A DNA stretch of 64,000 nt. Origin: Shimia sp039969785 (GTDB lineage: Bacteria > Pseudomonadota > Alphaproteobacteria > Rhodobacterales > Rhodobacteraceae). A program made the translations under genes and the position numbers. Position 1 is the first letter of the stretch. The number at the start of each line of letters is the position of its first letter. Positions 54,225-63,818 of this stretch are shown one piece after another. The notes under the pieces are model-generated. The model was not told the DNA's origin. It saw nothing but the letters and a program-made list of their open reading frames with translations, and searched no databases. Where the stretch lies: positions 1 to 64,000 of the forward strand of contig NZ_JBDVNC010000022.1 in the NCBI RefSeq assembly GCF_039969785.1, given 5' to 3'.

Positions 54225-55375
54225 TTGTGGGTATCCGAATAAGGGTCAGCGGCATCGCGCAGGCCATCGCCCACAAACACAAACGCCATCACAAGAACGA
54301 TGAAGAAAATAACAGGGATAAAGTACCACTGATAATTCAGCATCACGTCGGCGCTGGTCGCCTTTTGCAGCATCACACCCAGCGATGACACGGGGTCCTT
54401 CAACCCCAGTCCGATAAACGACAGGGCCGTTTCGCTTAGCACCATATAAGGGAACGAAATCACCAGATCGACGATGATATAGCTTGTGAAACTTGGCAAC
54501 AGGTGGCGGCGGATCACATGGTTGGGCGAGGCCCCGCACAGCTGGGCCGCCAGCACGTATTCCTGATTACGTTCGGTCAGCAAATGCGTACGCACCCGCC
54601 TTGCCAGCGTCGGCCAGCCGATAAAGCCAAGGATCAGGGATATGTAGAAAAACCGCGCCTCGGCTGATGTCTCGGGCGGCATAAACGCCGCCACCGCCAT
54701 AAACAACGGAATCGCCGGCACAACCCGCACCGCATCCGTGACCATCTGGATAAATCCATCCAGGGCACCGCCATAATAGCCGGACACCCCTCCTATCATC
54801 AGAGCCAGAATAAAGGCGATAAACACACCAATTGTGCCCACCTGAAGCGATGTCCAAACCGCGTGTAACGTGCGCGAAAAGATGTCCTGCCCGTCTTCAT
54901 CCGTGCCAAACAGATGGATTTTGCCACCTTCGACTCCAAACAAATGCACGCTTCCGGGAATGAACCCAAACAGCTTGTAGCTGTCACCTTTGACAAACCA
55001 CTGCACAGACAATCGTTCGTCTTCGTTAATGGTCGTCACCCAGCGGAAATTCGTGGCCATCGACCGTTCGCGTTCCACCGCGTGAATAAAGGGACGTGCC
55101 GAACAGCCGTTCTTGTCACAGAACTGCATCAGCTGCGGCGCGCCATTGGTGTAATCCTTGTCACGGCCCGCAATGGTCGGGTCATAGGGCGACAGGAACG
55201 GCGCGAACAATCCGGCAAGGATCAACGCCACCAGAACCGCCGCCGCCACCATCGCGGTGCGCTGTTTCTTAAAGCGGGCCCAGATCAGTTGACGTTGCGA
55301 AGCGGTGAAATAGGCTTCCTTGGCGTTCTGGTCTTCTGCCGACATCTGGCCTTCGGTTTGTGCTTGGCTTGTCAT
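54221..55375 (-). CDS. Oligopeptide-type ABC transporter permease (OppC-like)
   Basis: A 384-residue permease, longer than usual because a periplasmic insertion of about 90 residues (FCDKNGCSARPFIHAVERER and onward) lies after the first membrane helix; this is typical of the YejE/AppC-like branch. HLFGTDEDGQDIFSRTLHAVW and the EAA loop AAQLCGASPNHVIRRHLLPS are diagnostic. Confidence 0.9.
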   Translation of the reverse strand: MTSQAQTEGQMSAEDQNAKEAYFTASQRQLIWARFKKQRTAMVAAAVLVALILAGLFAPFLSPYDPTIAGRDKDYTNGAPQLMQFCDKNGCSARPFIHAVERERSMATNFRWVTTINEDERLSVQWFVKGDSYKLFGFIPGSVHLFGVEGGKIHLFGTDEDGQDIFSRTLHAVWTSLQVGTIGVFIAFILALMIGGVSGYYGGALDGFIQMVTDAVRVVPAIPLFMAVAAFMPPETSAEARFFYISLILGFIGWPTLARRVRTHLLTERNQEYVLAAQLCGASPNHVIRRHLLPSFTSYIIVDLVISFPYMVLSETALSFIGLGLKDPVSSLGVMLQKATSADVMLNYQWYFIPVIFFIVLVMAFVFVGDGLRDAADPYSDTHK

Positions 55376-55379
55376 CGGC

Positions 55380-56384
55380 TCACCTCAGAATGCTCTTGCG
55401 TACGCGCGGATCAAGCACCGCAAGCAACACATCAGTCAGAAAGTTCAGCGTCACAATCGACGCGGTCAGCAGGAAGATAATCGCCCCTGCCAATTGCTGG
55501 TCATTTGAACGCGCCAGGGCTTCGATCAACAGCGCCCCGGCATCTGTCATCACAAGGATCAGCGCCACAATCGGCAGCTCATTAAAGATCCGGTTCAGAT
55601 CGAACCCCAGCGAATTCACGATCGGCCCCAGCGCGTGCCGCGCCGGGTAATTCCAAAGCAGCTTGCGCCCGGATACCCCCCGCGCAGAGGCGGCCGTGAC
55701 ATAGAGCTTACCAATCTCATCCGACATCAGCGCCCGCACGGTTTGCAGCGCAAACGCCGTGGCGGACCAGCCCAGAATGAAAATCGGCAGCCAGGCGTGT
55801 TTCATCAGATCAACAAACTTGGCCCACCCCCAGGCCGCATCTCGGTATTCCTTGGAAAACAGCCCGGTCAGGGTTTCCCCGAACCAGACCGTGGAAATCA
55901 GCATGATCATCAGCGCCAGCAAAAAGTTCGGCATGGCCAAACCAAAGTAGCTGATGAATTTCAGCGTGTTGTTCAGAGTGGCATTGTTCGAAGCGGCGGC
56001 AATGATGCCCACCGGAATGGCAATGGCATAGGCCAGAACCAGCGAGGCCAGACAGATGCCCAGCGACAACCAGAATTTCTGCCCCAAAAGGTTGGCAATG
56101 TTCACGCGCAGGATACAGCTGTCGCCGAATTCACCCTGAAACGCGTTAGTAATCCAGACACCCCATCGGGTGAAAAACGGCTGATCCAGCCCCAGCCGTT
56201 GTCGTTCGGCTTCGATGTCGGCGACCGAAATACCGGACCCTTGAGTGTTCTTGAACGCCAGATACCGTTCGGCGCAATCGCCGGGCACCAGCTCCATCAG
56301 CGAAAACACCACCAGCGACACAATGATCAACGTGATCAAAGCCATCACCGCTCGTGTCACAACGAAGCGTCCGAATTGAAACAT
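55380..56384 (-). CDS. Oligopeptide-type ABC transporter permease (OppB-like)
   Basis: A 334-residue permease with an N-terminal helix (ALITLIIVSLVVFSLMELVPG) and six helices in all. The EAA loop is TAASARGVSGRKLLWNYPAR. It is four bases upstream of the OppC-like gene. A 165-base gap without a recognisable gene separates it from the binding-protein gene. Confidence 0.9.
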   Translation of the reverse strand: MFQFGRFVVTRAVMALITLIIVSLVVFSLMELVPGDCAERYLAFKNTQGSGISVADIEAERQRLGLDQPFFTRWGVWITNAFQGEFGDSCILRVNIANLLGQKFWLSLGICLASLVLAYAIAIPVGIIAAASNNATLNNTLKFISYFGLAMPNFLLALMIMLISTVWFGETLTGLFSKEYRDAAWGWAKFVDLMKHAWLPIFILGWSATAFALQTVRALMSDEIGKLYVTAASARGVSGRKLLWNYPARHALGPIVNSLGFDLNRIFNELPIVALILVMTDAGALLIEALARSNDQQLAGAIIFLLTASIVTLNFLTDVLLAVLDPRVRKSILR

Positions 56385-56549
56385 ATGTCGGGTCCCCTGT
56401 CCCGCGGCTTCTTATTGGCGCGCCGGGACTTTCCTGTTGGTATCGGGGGCGCTGGATAACGCCCCCGACAAGTGTCATAGCCGGGTCATCAGCAAACGGT
56501 TTCCCTCATCCGGGACGCGTCTGCTCTGATCCGAAATTTCCCAAGCGGA

Positions 56550-58589
56550 TTAATCTTCCAACCACCACTGTGCAGCGCGGTAAGGATAGGTCCGATAGTA
56601 CTCATACGAGTGCGTCTTGGTTTCGGTGAAGTTGTGCAGCGCATTGCGGTGGATCATTGGCGCAGGCGCATTCACAGTACCGATGAACAACACGTTCTCA
56701 GCCATCTTCTTGACCATGCTTTCAGTCAGCGCCGCGAATTCCGGGCTGGCCTGATCGGCTGATTGCAACGCGTTGATGTCTTCCATCAGCTCTTTGACAT
56801 AGGCTGGAGGCTCAACACCAGCGGACCCGCCGGATTCAATCCATTCAGCCCAAAGCATCGCAGACCGGTTGCCAAAGTAGTTTTCAAATGGTGGCACCCA
56901 CAGTTCGTTGTTGCCAAGAACAATCGCCAACGGCTGACCTTTGCGCCACATCGACACGTCCAGCTTGTTGGAAGACTGTGCCGAACGATATTCATCTGGC
57001 GTCACTTCTTTCACAACTGAGTCGATGCCCACGTCACGCCAGTATTGCGCAACCAGCTCGACCGTCTGACCCGCAATACCCTGTGTCGAGTAGTTCAGGT
57101 TCAACACCAGCGGAGCGCCACTTGGCAATTCGCGTGTGCCGTCGCCATTGGTGTCCTTCAGACCAATCTGGTCCAGACGGGCATTGGCGCCAGCGGCGTC
57201 AAAGTCGGTCATGTACGTCAGCCACGACTCGTCAACGCCGCTTGGACGTGGCGAGAAGCCGATATATTGTTGTGGGATACCCTGACCAAAGAAGCCAACT
57301 TCGTTCAGCTCGTCACGGTTGATCGCAATCGACATCGCTTCGCGGAACTTCAGATCGCCAAACACCGCACGCTTTTCTTCGTCTTCATGTGTGACGTTAA
57401 AGCTAAAGGCACCCATGGTGATCTCAGGTTTAAGATCAACAGTATAGCCGCCTTTTTCCTGATTTTCCAACAGGATCGGCGCTGAGGCAAGCTGCAGCGA
57501 CTGGGCTTTATAGTCAACTTCGCCGTTCACGATCTTGAGCAAACGCACTTCGTTGTCGTTGATGTAAACCTCGTCCTGCTCGCTGATATAAGGCAGCTGC
57601 TGACCGGTCACATCCACCATGTGGAAATACGGGTTCGCAACCAGATGGCGCCCTTCGGTGGTGTCGTTCACATAGATGTGGCTTTCCAGCGTTGGATGCG
57701 TGCCTTTGGGCAAACCATCAACCAGCTCTGGCTGTGACAGCATCGGTGACGGTGTATCCGTCCAGTCCGAGTTGCCGTAATACGCCTTGATCGCGGCATA
57801 GCCGTTTTCAAAACCCAGCGACTGCGCATAGCTATCCGCATCTGCGTTGATATCGGGGTGGAACTGGCCCAGGAAATGCTTGGGTTGGAAGCCTTGCGCA
57901 TAGTGGGTGGCAAAGTGCGCCAACAGACCCGGCTTAGGCGCAGGCAGGTTGAACACAACAGTTTCGGCATCCGGCGCTTCCAGTGTCATGCGCTCGCCAG
58001 CAACGGTCACGTAATCCTTGGGCTTTTCAAAGATATTCGTGTCCATCATCAGGTTGTCATACCAGAACAGCACATCCGCGCTGGTGAATGGCTCACCATC
58101 TGACCATTTGTGGCCCTTGCGCAGTTTGAAAGTCAGCTGGGTGAAATCTGCATTCCATTCCCACGACTTGGCAATATTGGGAACGATGGTTTGCAGATCG
58201 TCCGAATAACGCACCAGATTCACGTGACGCACAGACAGGAAGTCCGACGTTCCCGCTTCGGTCGCGTTCGACAGAACATCCAGAGTGCCGCCAAATTTGC
58301 CGACGCTGTCATAAGGCACCATCACCAGCGGTTCCATCGGAATACGATCCGACAACGCCATCAGATCAGGGTTACCCTTGATCTTACCGTTCAGCATCTC
58401 GGAATCCGGGTTCCCGGAAAACTCCATCTTACATCCGGCAGCGGCTTCAAACTCGGCCAGCTCATATTGCTGTGGGAACGCACCAGCAGAGACACCCTGC
58501 ATATCGGCGACCGTGATCGCCGGGCAATTCGCCATTGCGGCGGCAGGTAGCAGAGCAAGTGCTGCACCTGATAAAAGAAAACGTTTCAT
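56550..58589 (-). CDS. Oligopeptide-type ABC transporter substrate-binding protein
   Basis: A 679-residue SBP family 5 protein with signal peptide MKRFLLSGAALALLPAAAMA and the family block WKWNADFTQLTF-like WEWNADFTQLTFKLRKGHKW. SDGEPFTSADVLFWYDNL and FREAMSIAINRDELNEVGF follow. It is larger than OppA (about 540), as in the YejA-like branch. GGAGG lies four bases before the ATG at 58589; a 41-codon upstream frame is rejected. Ligand unknown: peptides, glycosides or opines are possible. Confidence 0.88.
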   Translation of the reverse strand: MKRFLLSGAALALLPAAAMANCPAITVADMQGVSAGAFPQQYELAEFEAAAGCKMEFSGNPDSEMLNGKIKGNPDLMALSDRIPMEPLVMVPYDSVGKFGGTLDVLSNATEAGTSDFLSVRHVNLVRYSDDLQTIVPNIAKSWEWNADFTQLTFKLRKGHKWSDGEPFTSADVLFWYDNLMMDTNIFEKPKDYVTVAGERMTLEAPDAETVVFNLPAPKPGLLAHFATHYAQGFQPKHFLGQFHPDINADADSYAQSLGFENGYAAIKAYYGNSDWTDTPSPMLSQPELVDGLPKGTHPTLESHIYVNDTTEGRHLVANPYFHMVDVTGQQLPYISEQDEVYINDNEVRLLKIVNGEVDYKAQSLQLASAPILLENQEKGGYTVDLKPEITMGAFSFNVTHEDEEKRAVFGDLKFREAMSIAINRDELNEVGFFGQGIPQQYIGFSPRPSGVDESWLTYMTDFDAAGANARLDQIGLKDTNGDGTRELPSGAPLVLNLNYSTQGIAGQTVELVAQYWRDVGIDSVVKEVTPDEYRSAQSSNKLDVSMWRKGQPLAIVLGNNELWVPPFENYFGNRSAMLWAEWIESGGSAGVEPPAYVKELMEDINALQSADQASPEFAALTESMVKKMAENVLFIGTVNAPAPMIHRNALHNFTETKTHSYEYYRTYPYRAAQWWLED

Positions 58590-58965
58590 TTGACCTCCAG
58601 TTGTTTTTTTAGCCATGGCGGTTGGTTCCACCTTGGAATTTGCTTTGCGTTTATGTTGCTCGAGTAACTCAAAAAAAGCGCGACCCATACGTCTCATCCT
58701 GCTTTGCGACATCGCAAACAGATATATGATTCGAATGTAACCGCCGCATGAAACCAGAGAGGATATTTGTGCGTTTTTTTCGGTTTTTATTCAAACTATC
58801 CCGATTTTTTCGCAGTTTAGGCACTCATTACACGGCGCCACTCCCCGGATCTTCGGCACTCCCTATGTTGTTTTTTTACAGAAAAACCGGAATCCGAAGA
58901 CTGATCAAGCGTTTATTAGCATCATGTGGGCTTATGTGTTTGATTTCGCGAAATTTGGGTTTTTG
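58590..58965. other. AT-rich upstream region of the ABC operon
   Basis: 376 bases with several T runs and no convincing gene. It should hold the promoter of the transporter operon on the minus strand. A 73-codon plus-strand frame (58748-58969) has atypical composition and is not called. Confidence 0.45.
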
Positions 58966-59829
58966 TTAATCAGGCTTTGAAAAACACCGCAAAAAGGCGC
59001 GGATGATTTGCAGGTCCTTGCGCATCGACAGGTACACAAGCGATTCAGACATCGTCATGCTCGACCCCAATATCGGCACCGCGCGCAACCGTTTGTCAAA
59101 GCCCATTTCCGCCTCGGACACAAACCCGATCCCGGCCCCGGACGCGACCACTTCGCGCATCGCTTCGCGCCCGTCGACTTCGATTGTCGGGTGCAGGTTA
59201 ATGCGGCGTTCGACAGCCATACGTTCAAGGCCGCTGCGCGTCCGTGACCCCTGTTCGCGAAAGATCAGCGGCCAGTCGCGCAAGTCTTCAAAGGCGATAC
59301 CCTCGGTCGATTTGGGTAAGATGTCTTTGGACCCGATGGCCATGATCGACGTCCGCCCCAAATCCAACTCATCCAGATCCTGTGCCGGTTCATGGTTGCC
59401 CACGACACCAACCTCAGCCTCATAATTGCGCAGCTTCTGCAAAACCTCTTCGGTGTTGCCGCTTTGGATCGACACAACGGCATGCGGGTTGGCCCGGCGA
59501 AATTTCTGCAACGCCTGCGTGATGTGAATCGCAGAATCAGCCACGATCCGCAGCGTGCCATCGATGTGGCTTTTTGACCGACTTAAGAAATCACCAATGC
59601 GCTCTTCGTCTTCAAAATACTGCCGCGTCAGCAGGAAAAGCTGCTCGCCCGCTTCTGTCAGCCGCACTTGCCTGTGGTCGCGACGAAATAACAGGACATC
59701 ATGCGCCTGTTCCAGATTGCGCACCTGTTCGGACAGCGACGGTTGAGATTGATTCAATGCCTCTGCCGCACGGGAAAACCCGCCATGCAGCGCGACATGA
59801 TGAAACGCTTTGATCTGACTATATCTCAT
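58966..59829 (-). CDS. LysR-family regulator of 2-aminoethylphosphonate genes
   Basis: A 287-residue LTTR. The N-terminal helix-turn-helix is GGFSRAAEALNQSQPSLSEQVRNLE; the effector domain has the IQSGNTEEVLQKLRNYEAEVGVV periplasmic-binding-like fold. It is divergent from phnW with a perfect palindrome adjoining its start codon, which is the classical layout of an LTTR and its target. It is therefore likely to activate phnWAY with a phosphonate intermediate as inducer. Confidence 0.88.
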   Translation of the reverse strand: MRYSQIKAFHHVALHGGFSRAAEALNQSQPSLSEQVRNLEQAHDVLLFRRDHRQVRLTEAGEQLFLLTRQYFEDEERIGDFLSRSKSHIDGTLRIVADSAIHITQALQKFRRANPHAVVSIQSGNTEEVLQKLRNYEAEVGVVGNHEPAQDLDELDLGRTSIMAIGSKDILPKSTEGIAFEDLRDWPLIFREQGSRTRSGLERMAVERRINLHPTIEVDGREAMREVVASGAGIGFVSEAEMGFDKRLRAVPILGSSMTMSESLVYLSMRKDLQIIRAFLRCFSKPD

Positions 59830-59848
59830 ACATAGGTAATACCTATGT
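59830..59848. promoter_or_regulatory. 19-base perfect palindrome in the LysR-phnW gap
   Basis: ACATAGGTA-A-TACCTATGT, nine-base arms around one central base. It begins next to the LysR start codon and ends 77 bases before phnW. It contains the T-N11-A core of LTTR boxes, so autorepression and activation of phnW from the same site are expected. Confidence 0.7.
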
Positions 59849-59925
59849 TTTGATAGAAAAGAAAGATTTCACATATGGAAGCGGTCACGGTTATCTGAAC
59901 ACAAGGACTGAACAAGGACATGGTC

Positions 59926-61104
59926 ATGGCGCATCCTATCCCGGCCCCGCATATGGGCGAACCCTATCTGCTGACTCCCGGACCGCTGACCACATCCTAC
60001 AAGGTCAAACAAGCCATGCTGCGCGACTGGGGCAGTTGGGACAATGATTTCCGCACCATGACCCGCGATATGCGCGCGCGCCTTCTGGCCATGATCGGGG
60101 ATGGGGCCGACGCCTATGATTGCGTGCCTGTGCAAGGGTCCGGTTCATTCGCTGTCGAGGCGATGTTGGGCAGCTTTGTGCCCCGGGATGGCAAAGTTCT
60201 GGTGCTGGCAAATGGCGCCTATGGCCTGCGCGCGTCGGCCACTATGGATTATCTCGACCGCGCCAAAGTCTTGTTGAACAAGGGCGATTACCTGCCGCCG
60301 CGCGGTCACGAAGTGTCTCAAATTCTCGCTGATGATCCAACCATCACCCATGTTCTGGCGATCCATTGCGAAACCTCGTCAGGCATCCTGAACCCGATCC
60401 AGGAAATTGCCGACGCAACCCATGCGCATGGCCGCAAACTGTTAATCGACTCGATGTCAGCCTTTGGTGCTCTGCCGCTGGACGCGGCTGCGTTGAACTG
60501 TGCGGCCTTTGTGTCGTCTGCCAATAAATGCATCGAAGGTGTGCCCGGCTTTGGTTTTGTTATTGCCCGGAAAAGCGAACTTGCGGCGGCCAGGGGCAAC
60601 GCCCACTCGCTGTCGTTGGATGTCGAGGCACAATGGACCACCATGAACAAAACCGGCCAATGGCGCTTTACCCCGCCAACCCATGTGGTCGCCGCCTTTA
60701 TCGAAGCCCTGAACGCGCACGAAGCCGAAGGCGGTGTTGCCGCGCGGGGCGCACGCTATACCCGTAATCGCGATGTGATGGTCGCGGGCATGCGCGATCT
60801 GGGCTTTGAAACATTGCTGGATGACACATGGTTGTCGCCCATTATCGTCACCTTCTTCTGCCCCGATGATCCTGCCTTTCAATTCGACCAGTTTTACGAA
60901 TTGATGAAGCAACGCGGGTTTATCATCTATCCGGGCAAACTGACCGTTGCAGACAGCTTTCGTGTTGGCTGTATCGGGCAGATGGACGAACATGTGATGC
61001 GCCGTGTGGTGGATGCCGCCCGGCTGGCCTTGTCTGATATGGGTGTGGTGTCTGCCGCCCCACCCGTCGCCGCTTTGAACGAACGCAAAAAACTTGCCGC
61101 TTAA
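59926..61104 (+). CDS. phnW: 2-aminoethylphosphonate:pyruvate transaminase
   Basis: A 392-residue class V aminotransferase giving phosphonoacetaldehyde and alanine. The N-terminal YLLTPGPLTTSYKVKQAML and RDWGSWDNDF, the cofactor Asp in LLIDSMSAFGALP, and the PLP lysine in FVSSANKCIEGVPGF are all PhnW-specific. AAGGA lies seven bases before the ATG at 59926; the ATG two codons earlier is too close to it. Confidence 0.96.
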   Translation: MAHPIPAPHMGEPYLLTPGPLTTSYKVKQAMLRDWGSWDNDFRTMTRDMRARLLAMIGDGADAYDCVPVQGSGSFAVEAMLGSFVPRDGKVLVLANGAYGLRASATMDYLDRAKVLLNKGDYLPPRGHEVSQILADDPTITHVLAIHCETSSGILNPIQEIADATHAHGRKLLIDSMSAFGALPLDAAALNCAAFVSSANKCIEGVPGFGFVIARKSELAAARGNAHSLSLDVEAQWTTMNKTGQWRFTPPTHVVAAFIEALNAHEAEGGVAARGARYTRNRDVMVAGMRDLGFETLLDDTWLSPIIVTFFCPDDPAFQFDQFYELMKQRGFIIYPGKLTVADSFRVGCIGQMDEHVMRRVVDAARLALSDMGVVSAAPPVAALNERKKLAA

Positions 61105-61113
61105 GGAAAACCT

Positions 61114-62373
61114 ATGCCGATCAACTCCTCTGTCGTCGCCAATGACCGCACCTATGCTGCGCCAAAAACCTGCGCCATTGCCATCTGTCTGGACGGATGC
61201 GAGCCGGAATATCTTGATGTCGCCATTGCCGAAGGGCTGATGCCCACGCTGAAACGCATCCGCGAAACCGGCACCGACCGGATGGCCCATTCGGTGATCC
61301 CGTCCTTTACCAACCCCAACAACCTGTCCATCGCGACGGGCCGCCCGCCTGCCGTGCATGGCATCTGTGGCAACTACCTCTATGAACCGGAAACCGGCGA
61401 AGAAGTGATGATGAACGACGTGCGGTTCCTGCGCGCACCAACGCTGTTCTCCAAATATTACGAGGCCGGTGCCCGCGTCGCAGTGGTCACAGCCAAAGAC
61501 AAACTGCGCGCTCTGCTGGGCGCCGGGCTGGAATTTGATCAGGACCGCGCCGTCGCGTTTTCGTCGGAACGTTCGGGGACCACGACCAAGGCCGAGCATG
61601 GCATCGACAACGCCTCCGACTGGCTGGGCATGCCCGTGCCCGAAGTCTATTCTGCCGAGCTTTCCGAGTTTGTGTTTGCCGCAGGCGTCAAGCTGCTCAA
61701 AGAATGGAAGCCGGATGTGATGTATCTGTCGACCACCGACTACATCCAGCACAAATTCGCCCCGGATGAACAGGGCGCCAAGGATTTCTATGCCATGTTC
61801 GACCGCTATCTGGCCGAACTGGACGCTTTGGGCGCGGCCATTGTGATCACTGCGGATCATGGCATGAAGCCCAAACACGACGCTAATGGCGACCCTGCCG
61901 TGATCTATGTGCAGGACGTGCTGGACGACTGGCTGGGGGAAAAAGCCGCCCGCGTAATCCTGCCAATCACCGACCCTTACGTAGTGCATCACGGTGCGCT
62001 TGGCGCGTTTGCCACTGCCTATCTGCCCGACAATGCGGACCGTGCCGATATCATCGCGCGCCTTGCCGCGTTGCCTGAAATGCTCGAAGTGCTCAACAAG
62101 GAAGAGGCCGTCACCCGGTTTGAACTGCCCGCGGACCGCATTGGTGATATCGTCATGGTTTCGACCGAGAACATGACCATTGGCACCTCTGCCGACCGCC
62201 ACGATCTGGCCGCGCTCAAGGAACCGCTGCGCAGCCATGGTGGACTGACGGAACAAGAGGTGCCGTTTATCGTCAACCGGGTCATCGACCTGCCCGGCGC
62301 ACCGGTCCTGCGCAATTTTGACGCCTTCTTTTACGCGGCCACCGCCGCCGCTCTGACCGAGGAACTCGCATGA
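61114..62373 (+). CDS. phnA: Phosphonoacetate hydrolase
   Basis: A 419-residue alkaline-phosphatase-superfamily enzyme that cleaves phosphonoacetate to acetate and phosphate. Two-metal ligands are seen: Asp27 in CLDGCEPEY, the nucleophile Thr66 in SFTNPNNLS, STTDYIQHKFAP, TADHGMKPKHD, and a late His in RSHGGLTEQEVPF. It starts nine bases after phnW and overlaps phnY by four. Confidence 0.95.
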   Translation: MPINSSVVANDRTYAAPKTCAIAICLDGCEPEYLDVAIAEGLMPTLKRIRETGTDRMAHSVIPSFTNPNNLSIATGRPPAVHGICGNYLYEPETGEEVMMNDVRFLRAPTLFSKYYEAGARVAVVTAKDKLRALLGAGLEFDQDRAVAFSSERSGTTTKAEHGIDNASDWLGMPVPEVYSAELSEFVFAAGVKLLKEWKPDVMYLSTTDYIQHKFAPDEQGAKDFYAMFDRYLAELDALGAAIVITADHGMKPKHDANGDPAVIYVQDVLDDWLGEKAARVILPITDPYVVHHGALGAFATAYLPDNADRADIIARLAALPEMLEVLNKEEAVTRFELPADRIGDIVMVSTENMTIGTSADRHDLAALKEPLRSHGGLTEQEVPFIVNRVIDLPGAPVLRNFDAFFYAATAAALTEELA

Positions 62374-63818
62374 ACGCTGCTGCCGATATCCGCCACGAAG
62401 CGATGCGCATTGGTGGCGAAAAGGTCTCGACCGACGCGCGGGTCGAGGTGCTGTACCCGTATACAAACGAGGTGATCGGCACCGTGCCTGCGGGCACCGC
62501 CGAACACGCCGCGCGCGCGTTTGAGATTGCCGCCAACTACACCCCAACGCTGACACGGTACGAGCGCAGCCAGATCCTGCAACGTGCCGGTGAACTGATT
62601 GGGGAGCGCCGCGAATACCTTGCCAAATGGCTCACGCTGGAATTGGGCATCTGCCATCAGCATGCGATTTACGAAACCAAACGGGCACAGGATGTGTATC
62701 AGTTTGCCGCCGCCGAGGCGATCAAGGATGATGGCGAGATTTTTTCGTGTGACCTGACCCACAACGGCAAGGCACGCAAGATTTTCACCATGCGCGAGCC
62801 GGTCAACGCGATCAGCGCGATCACCCCGTTCAATCACCCGCTGAACATGGTCAGCCACAAGATTGCGCCATCTATCGCGACCAACAACTGTATGGTCTGC
62901 AAACCAACCGAGCTGACACCTTTGACCGCTCTGACACTGGCCGACATCCTCTATGACGCTGGCCTGCCGCCAGAGATGTTTCAGGTTGTAACGGGCCTGC
63001 CGCAAGACATTGGCGACGAAATGATCACCAATGACAATATCGACATCATCACTTTTACCGGTGGCGTGCCGGTGGGCAAAATCATCGCTGACAAGGCCGG
63101 CTACAAGCGCACCGCACTGGAACTGGGCGGCAATGACCCGCTGATAATCTGCAATGACCTGACCGACGCCGATCTGGAAAAGGCCGCGACCATCGCCGTG
63201 GCCGGTGCGACGGGCAATTCGGGCCAGCGTTGTACGGCCGTCAAACGTATCCTCGTTCAGGAAAGCGTCGCGGACCGGTTTGTGCCGCTGGTGCTGGAAA
63301 AGGCCAAGGCGATCAAATTTGGCGACCCTCAGGACCCGGCCACCGAACTGGGTTGTGTGATCCACGACAAGGCGGCCGAACTGTTTGAAAACCGTGTGTT
63401 TCAGGCCGAAAAAGAAGGTGCCGAAATCCTTTATCATCCCGGCCGGCGGGGCGCGTTGTTGCCACCCATCGTAATCGACAAGGTGCCACACGAATCGGAA
63501 CTTGTGATGGAAGAAACTTTTGGTCCGATTGTGCCAATTGTGCGCGTGCCCGATGATGATACCGCCGTGATGGCAATTTCGAATTCAACCGAATTTGGCC
63601 TGTCTTCGGGTGTGTGCACCAACGACCTGAACCGCGCCATCGCCTATATCAACGGGCTGAACGTCGGCACCTGCAATATCTGGGAACAACCCGGCTATCG
63701 TATTGAAATGTCACCCTTTGGCGGCATCAAAGACAGCGGCAATGGCGTTAAGGAAGGCGTTATTGAGGCGATGAAATTCTTTACCAACGTAAAGACCTAT
63801 TCGTTGCCATGGCCCTGA
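62370..63818 (+). CDS. phnY: Phosphonoacetaldehyde dehydrogenase
   Basis: A 482-residue aldehyde dehydrogenase oxidising phosphonoacetaldehyde to phosphonoacetate. It has the NAD-binding block TFTGGVPVGKIIADKAG, the general base Glu in TALELGGNDPL, and the catalytic Cys in NSGQRCTAVKRI. GGIKDSGNG is near the end. It sits between its product's hydrolase and a probable pbfA, which fixes the substrate over other aldehydes. Confidence 0.94.
   Translation: MNAAADIRHEAMRIGGEKVSTDARVEVLYPYTNEVIGTVPAGTAEHAARAFEIAANYTPTLTRYERSQILQRAGELIGERREYLAKWLTLELGICHQHAIYETKRAQDVYQFAAAEAIKDDGEIFSCDLTHNGKARKIFTMREPVNAISAITPFNHPLNMVSHKIAPSIATNNCMVCKPTELTPLTALTLADILYDAGLPPEMFQVVTGLPQDIGDEMITNDNIDIITFTGGVPVGKIIADKAGYKRTALELGGNDPLIICNDLTDADLEKAATIAVAGATGNSGQRCTAVKRILVQESVADRFVPLVLEKAKAIKFGDPQDPATELGCVIHDKAAELFENRVFQAEKEGAEILYHPGRRGALLPPIVIDKVPHESELVMEETFGPIVPIVRVPDDDTAVMAISNSTEFGLSSGVCTNDLNRAIAYINGLNVGTCNIWEQPGYRIEMSPFGGIKDSGNGVKEGVIEAMKFFTNVKTYSLPWP

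Noticed and set aside
58748..58969. A 73-codon plus-strand frame in the AT-rich gap
   Set aside because: No good ribosome binding site, T-run-driven Phe/Leu content, and it runs into the end of the LysR gene; most likely promoter DNA.
60457..62556. A 699-codon minus-strand open frame
   Set aside because: It is antisense to phnW and phnA, both unmistakable; its residues are a low-complexity mirror (many His, Gln, Arg, Gly) of a GC-rich gene.
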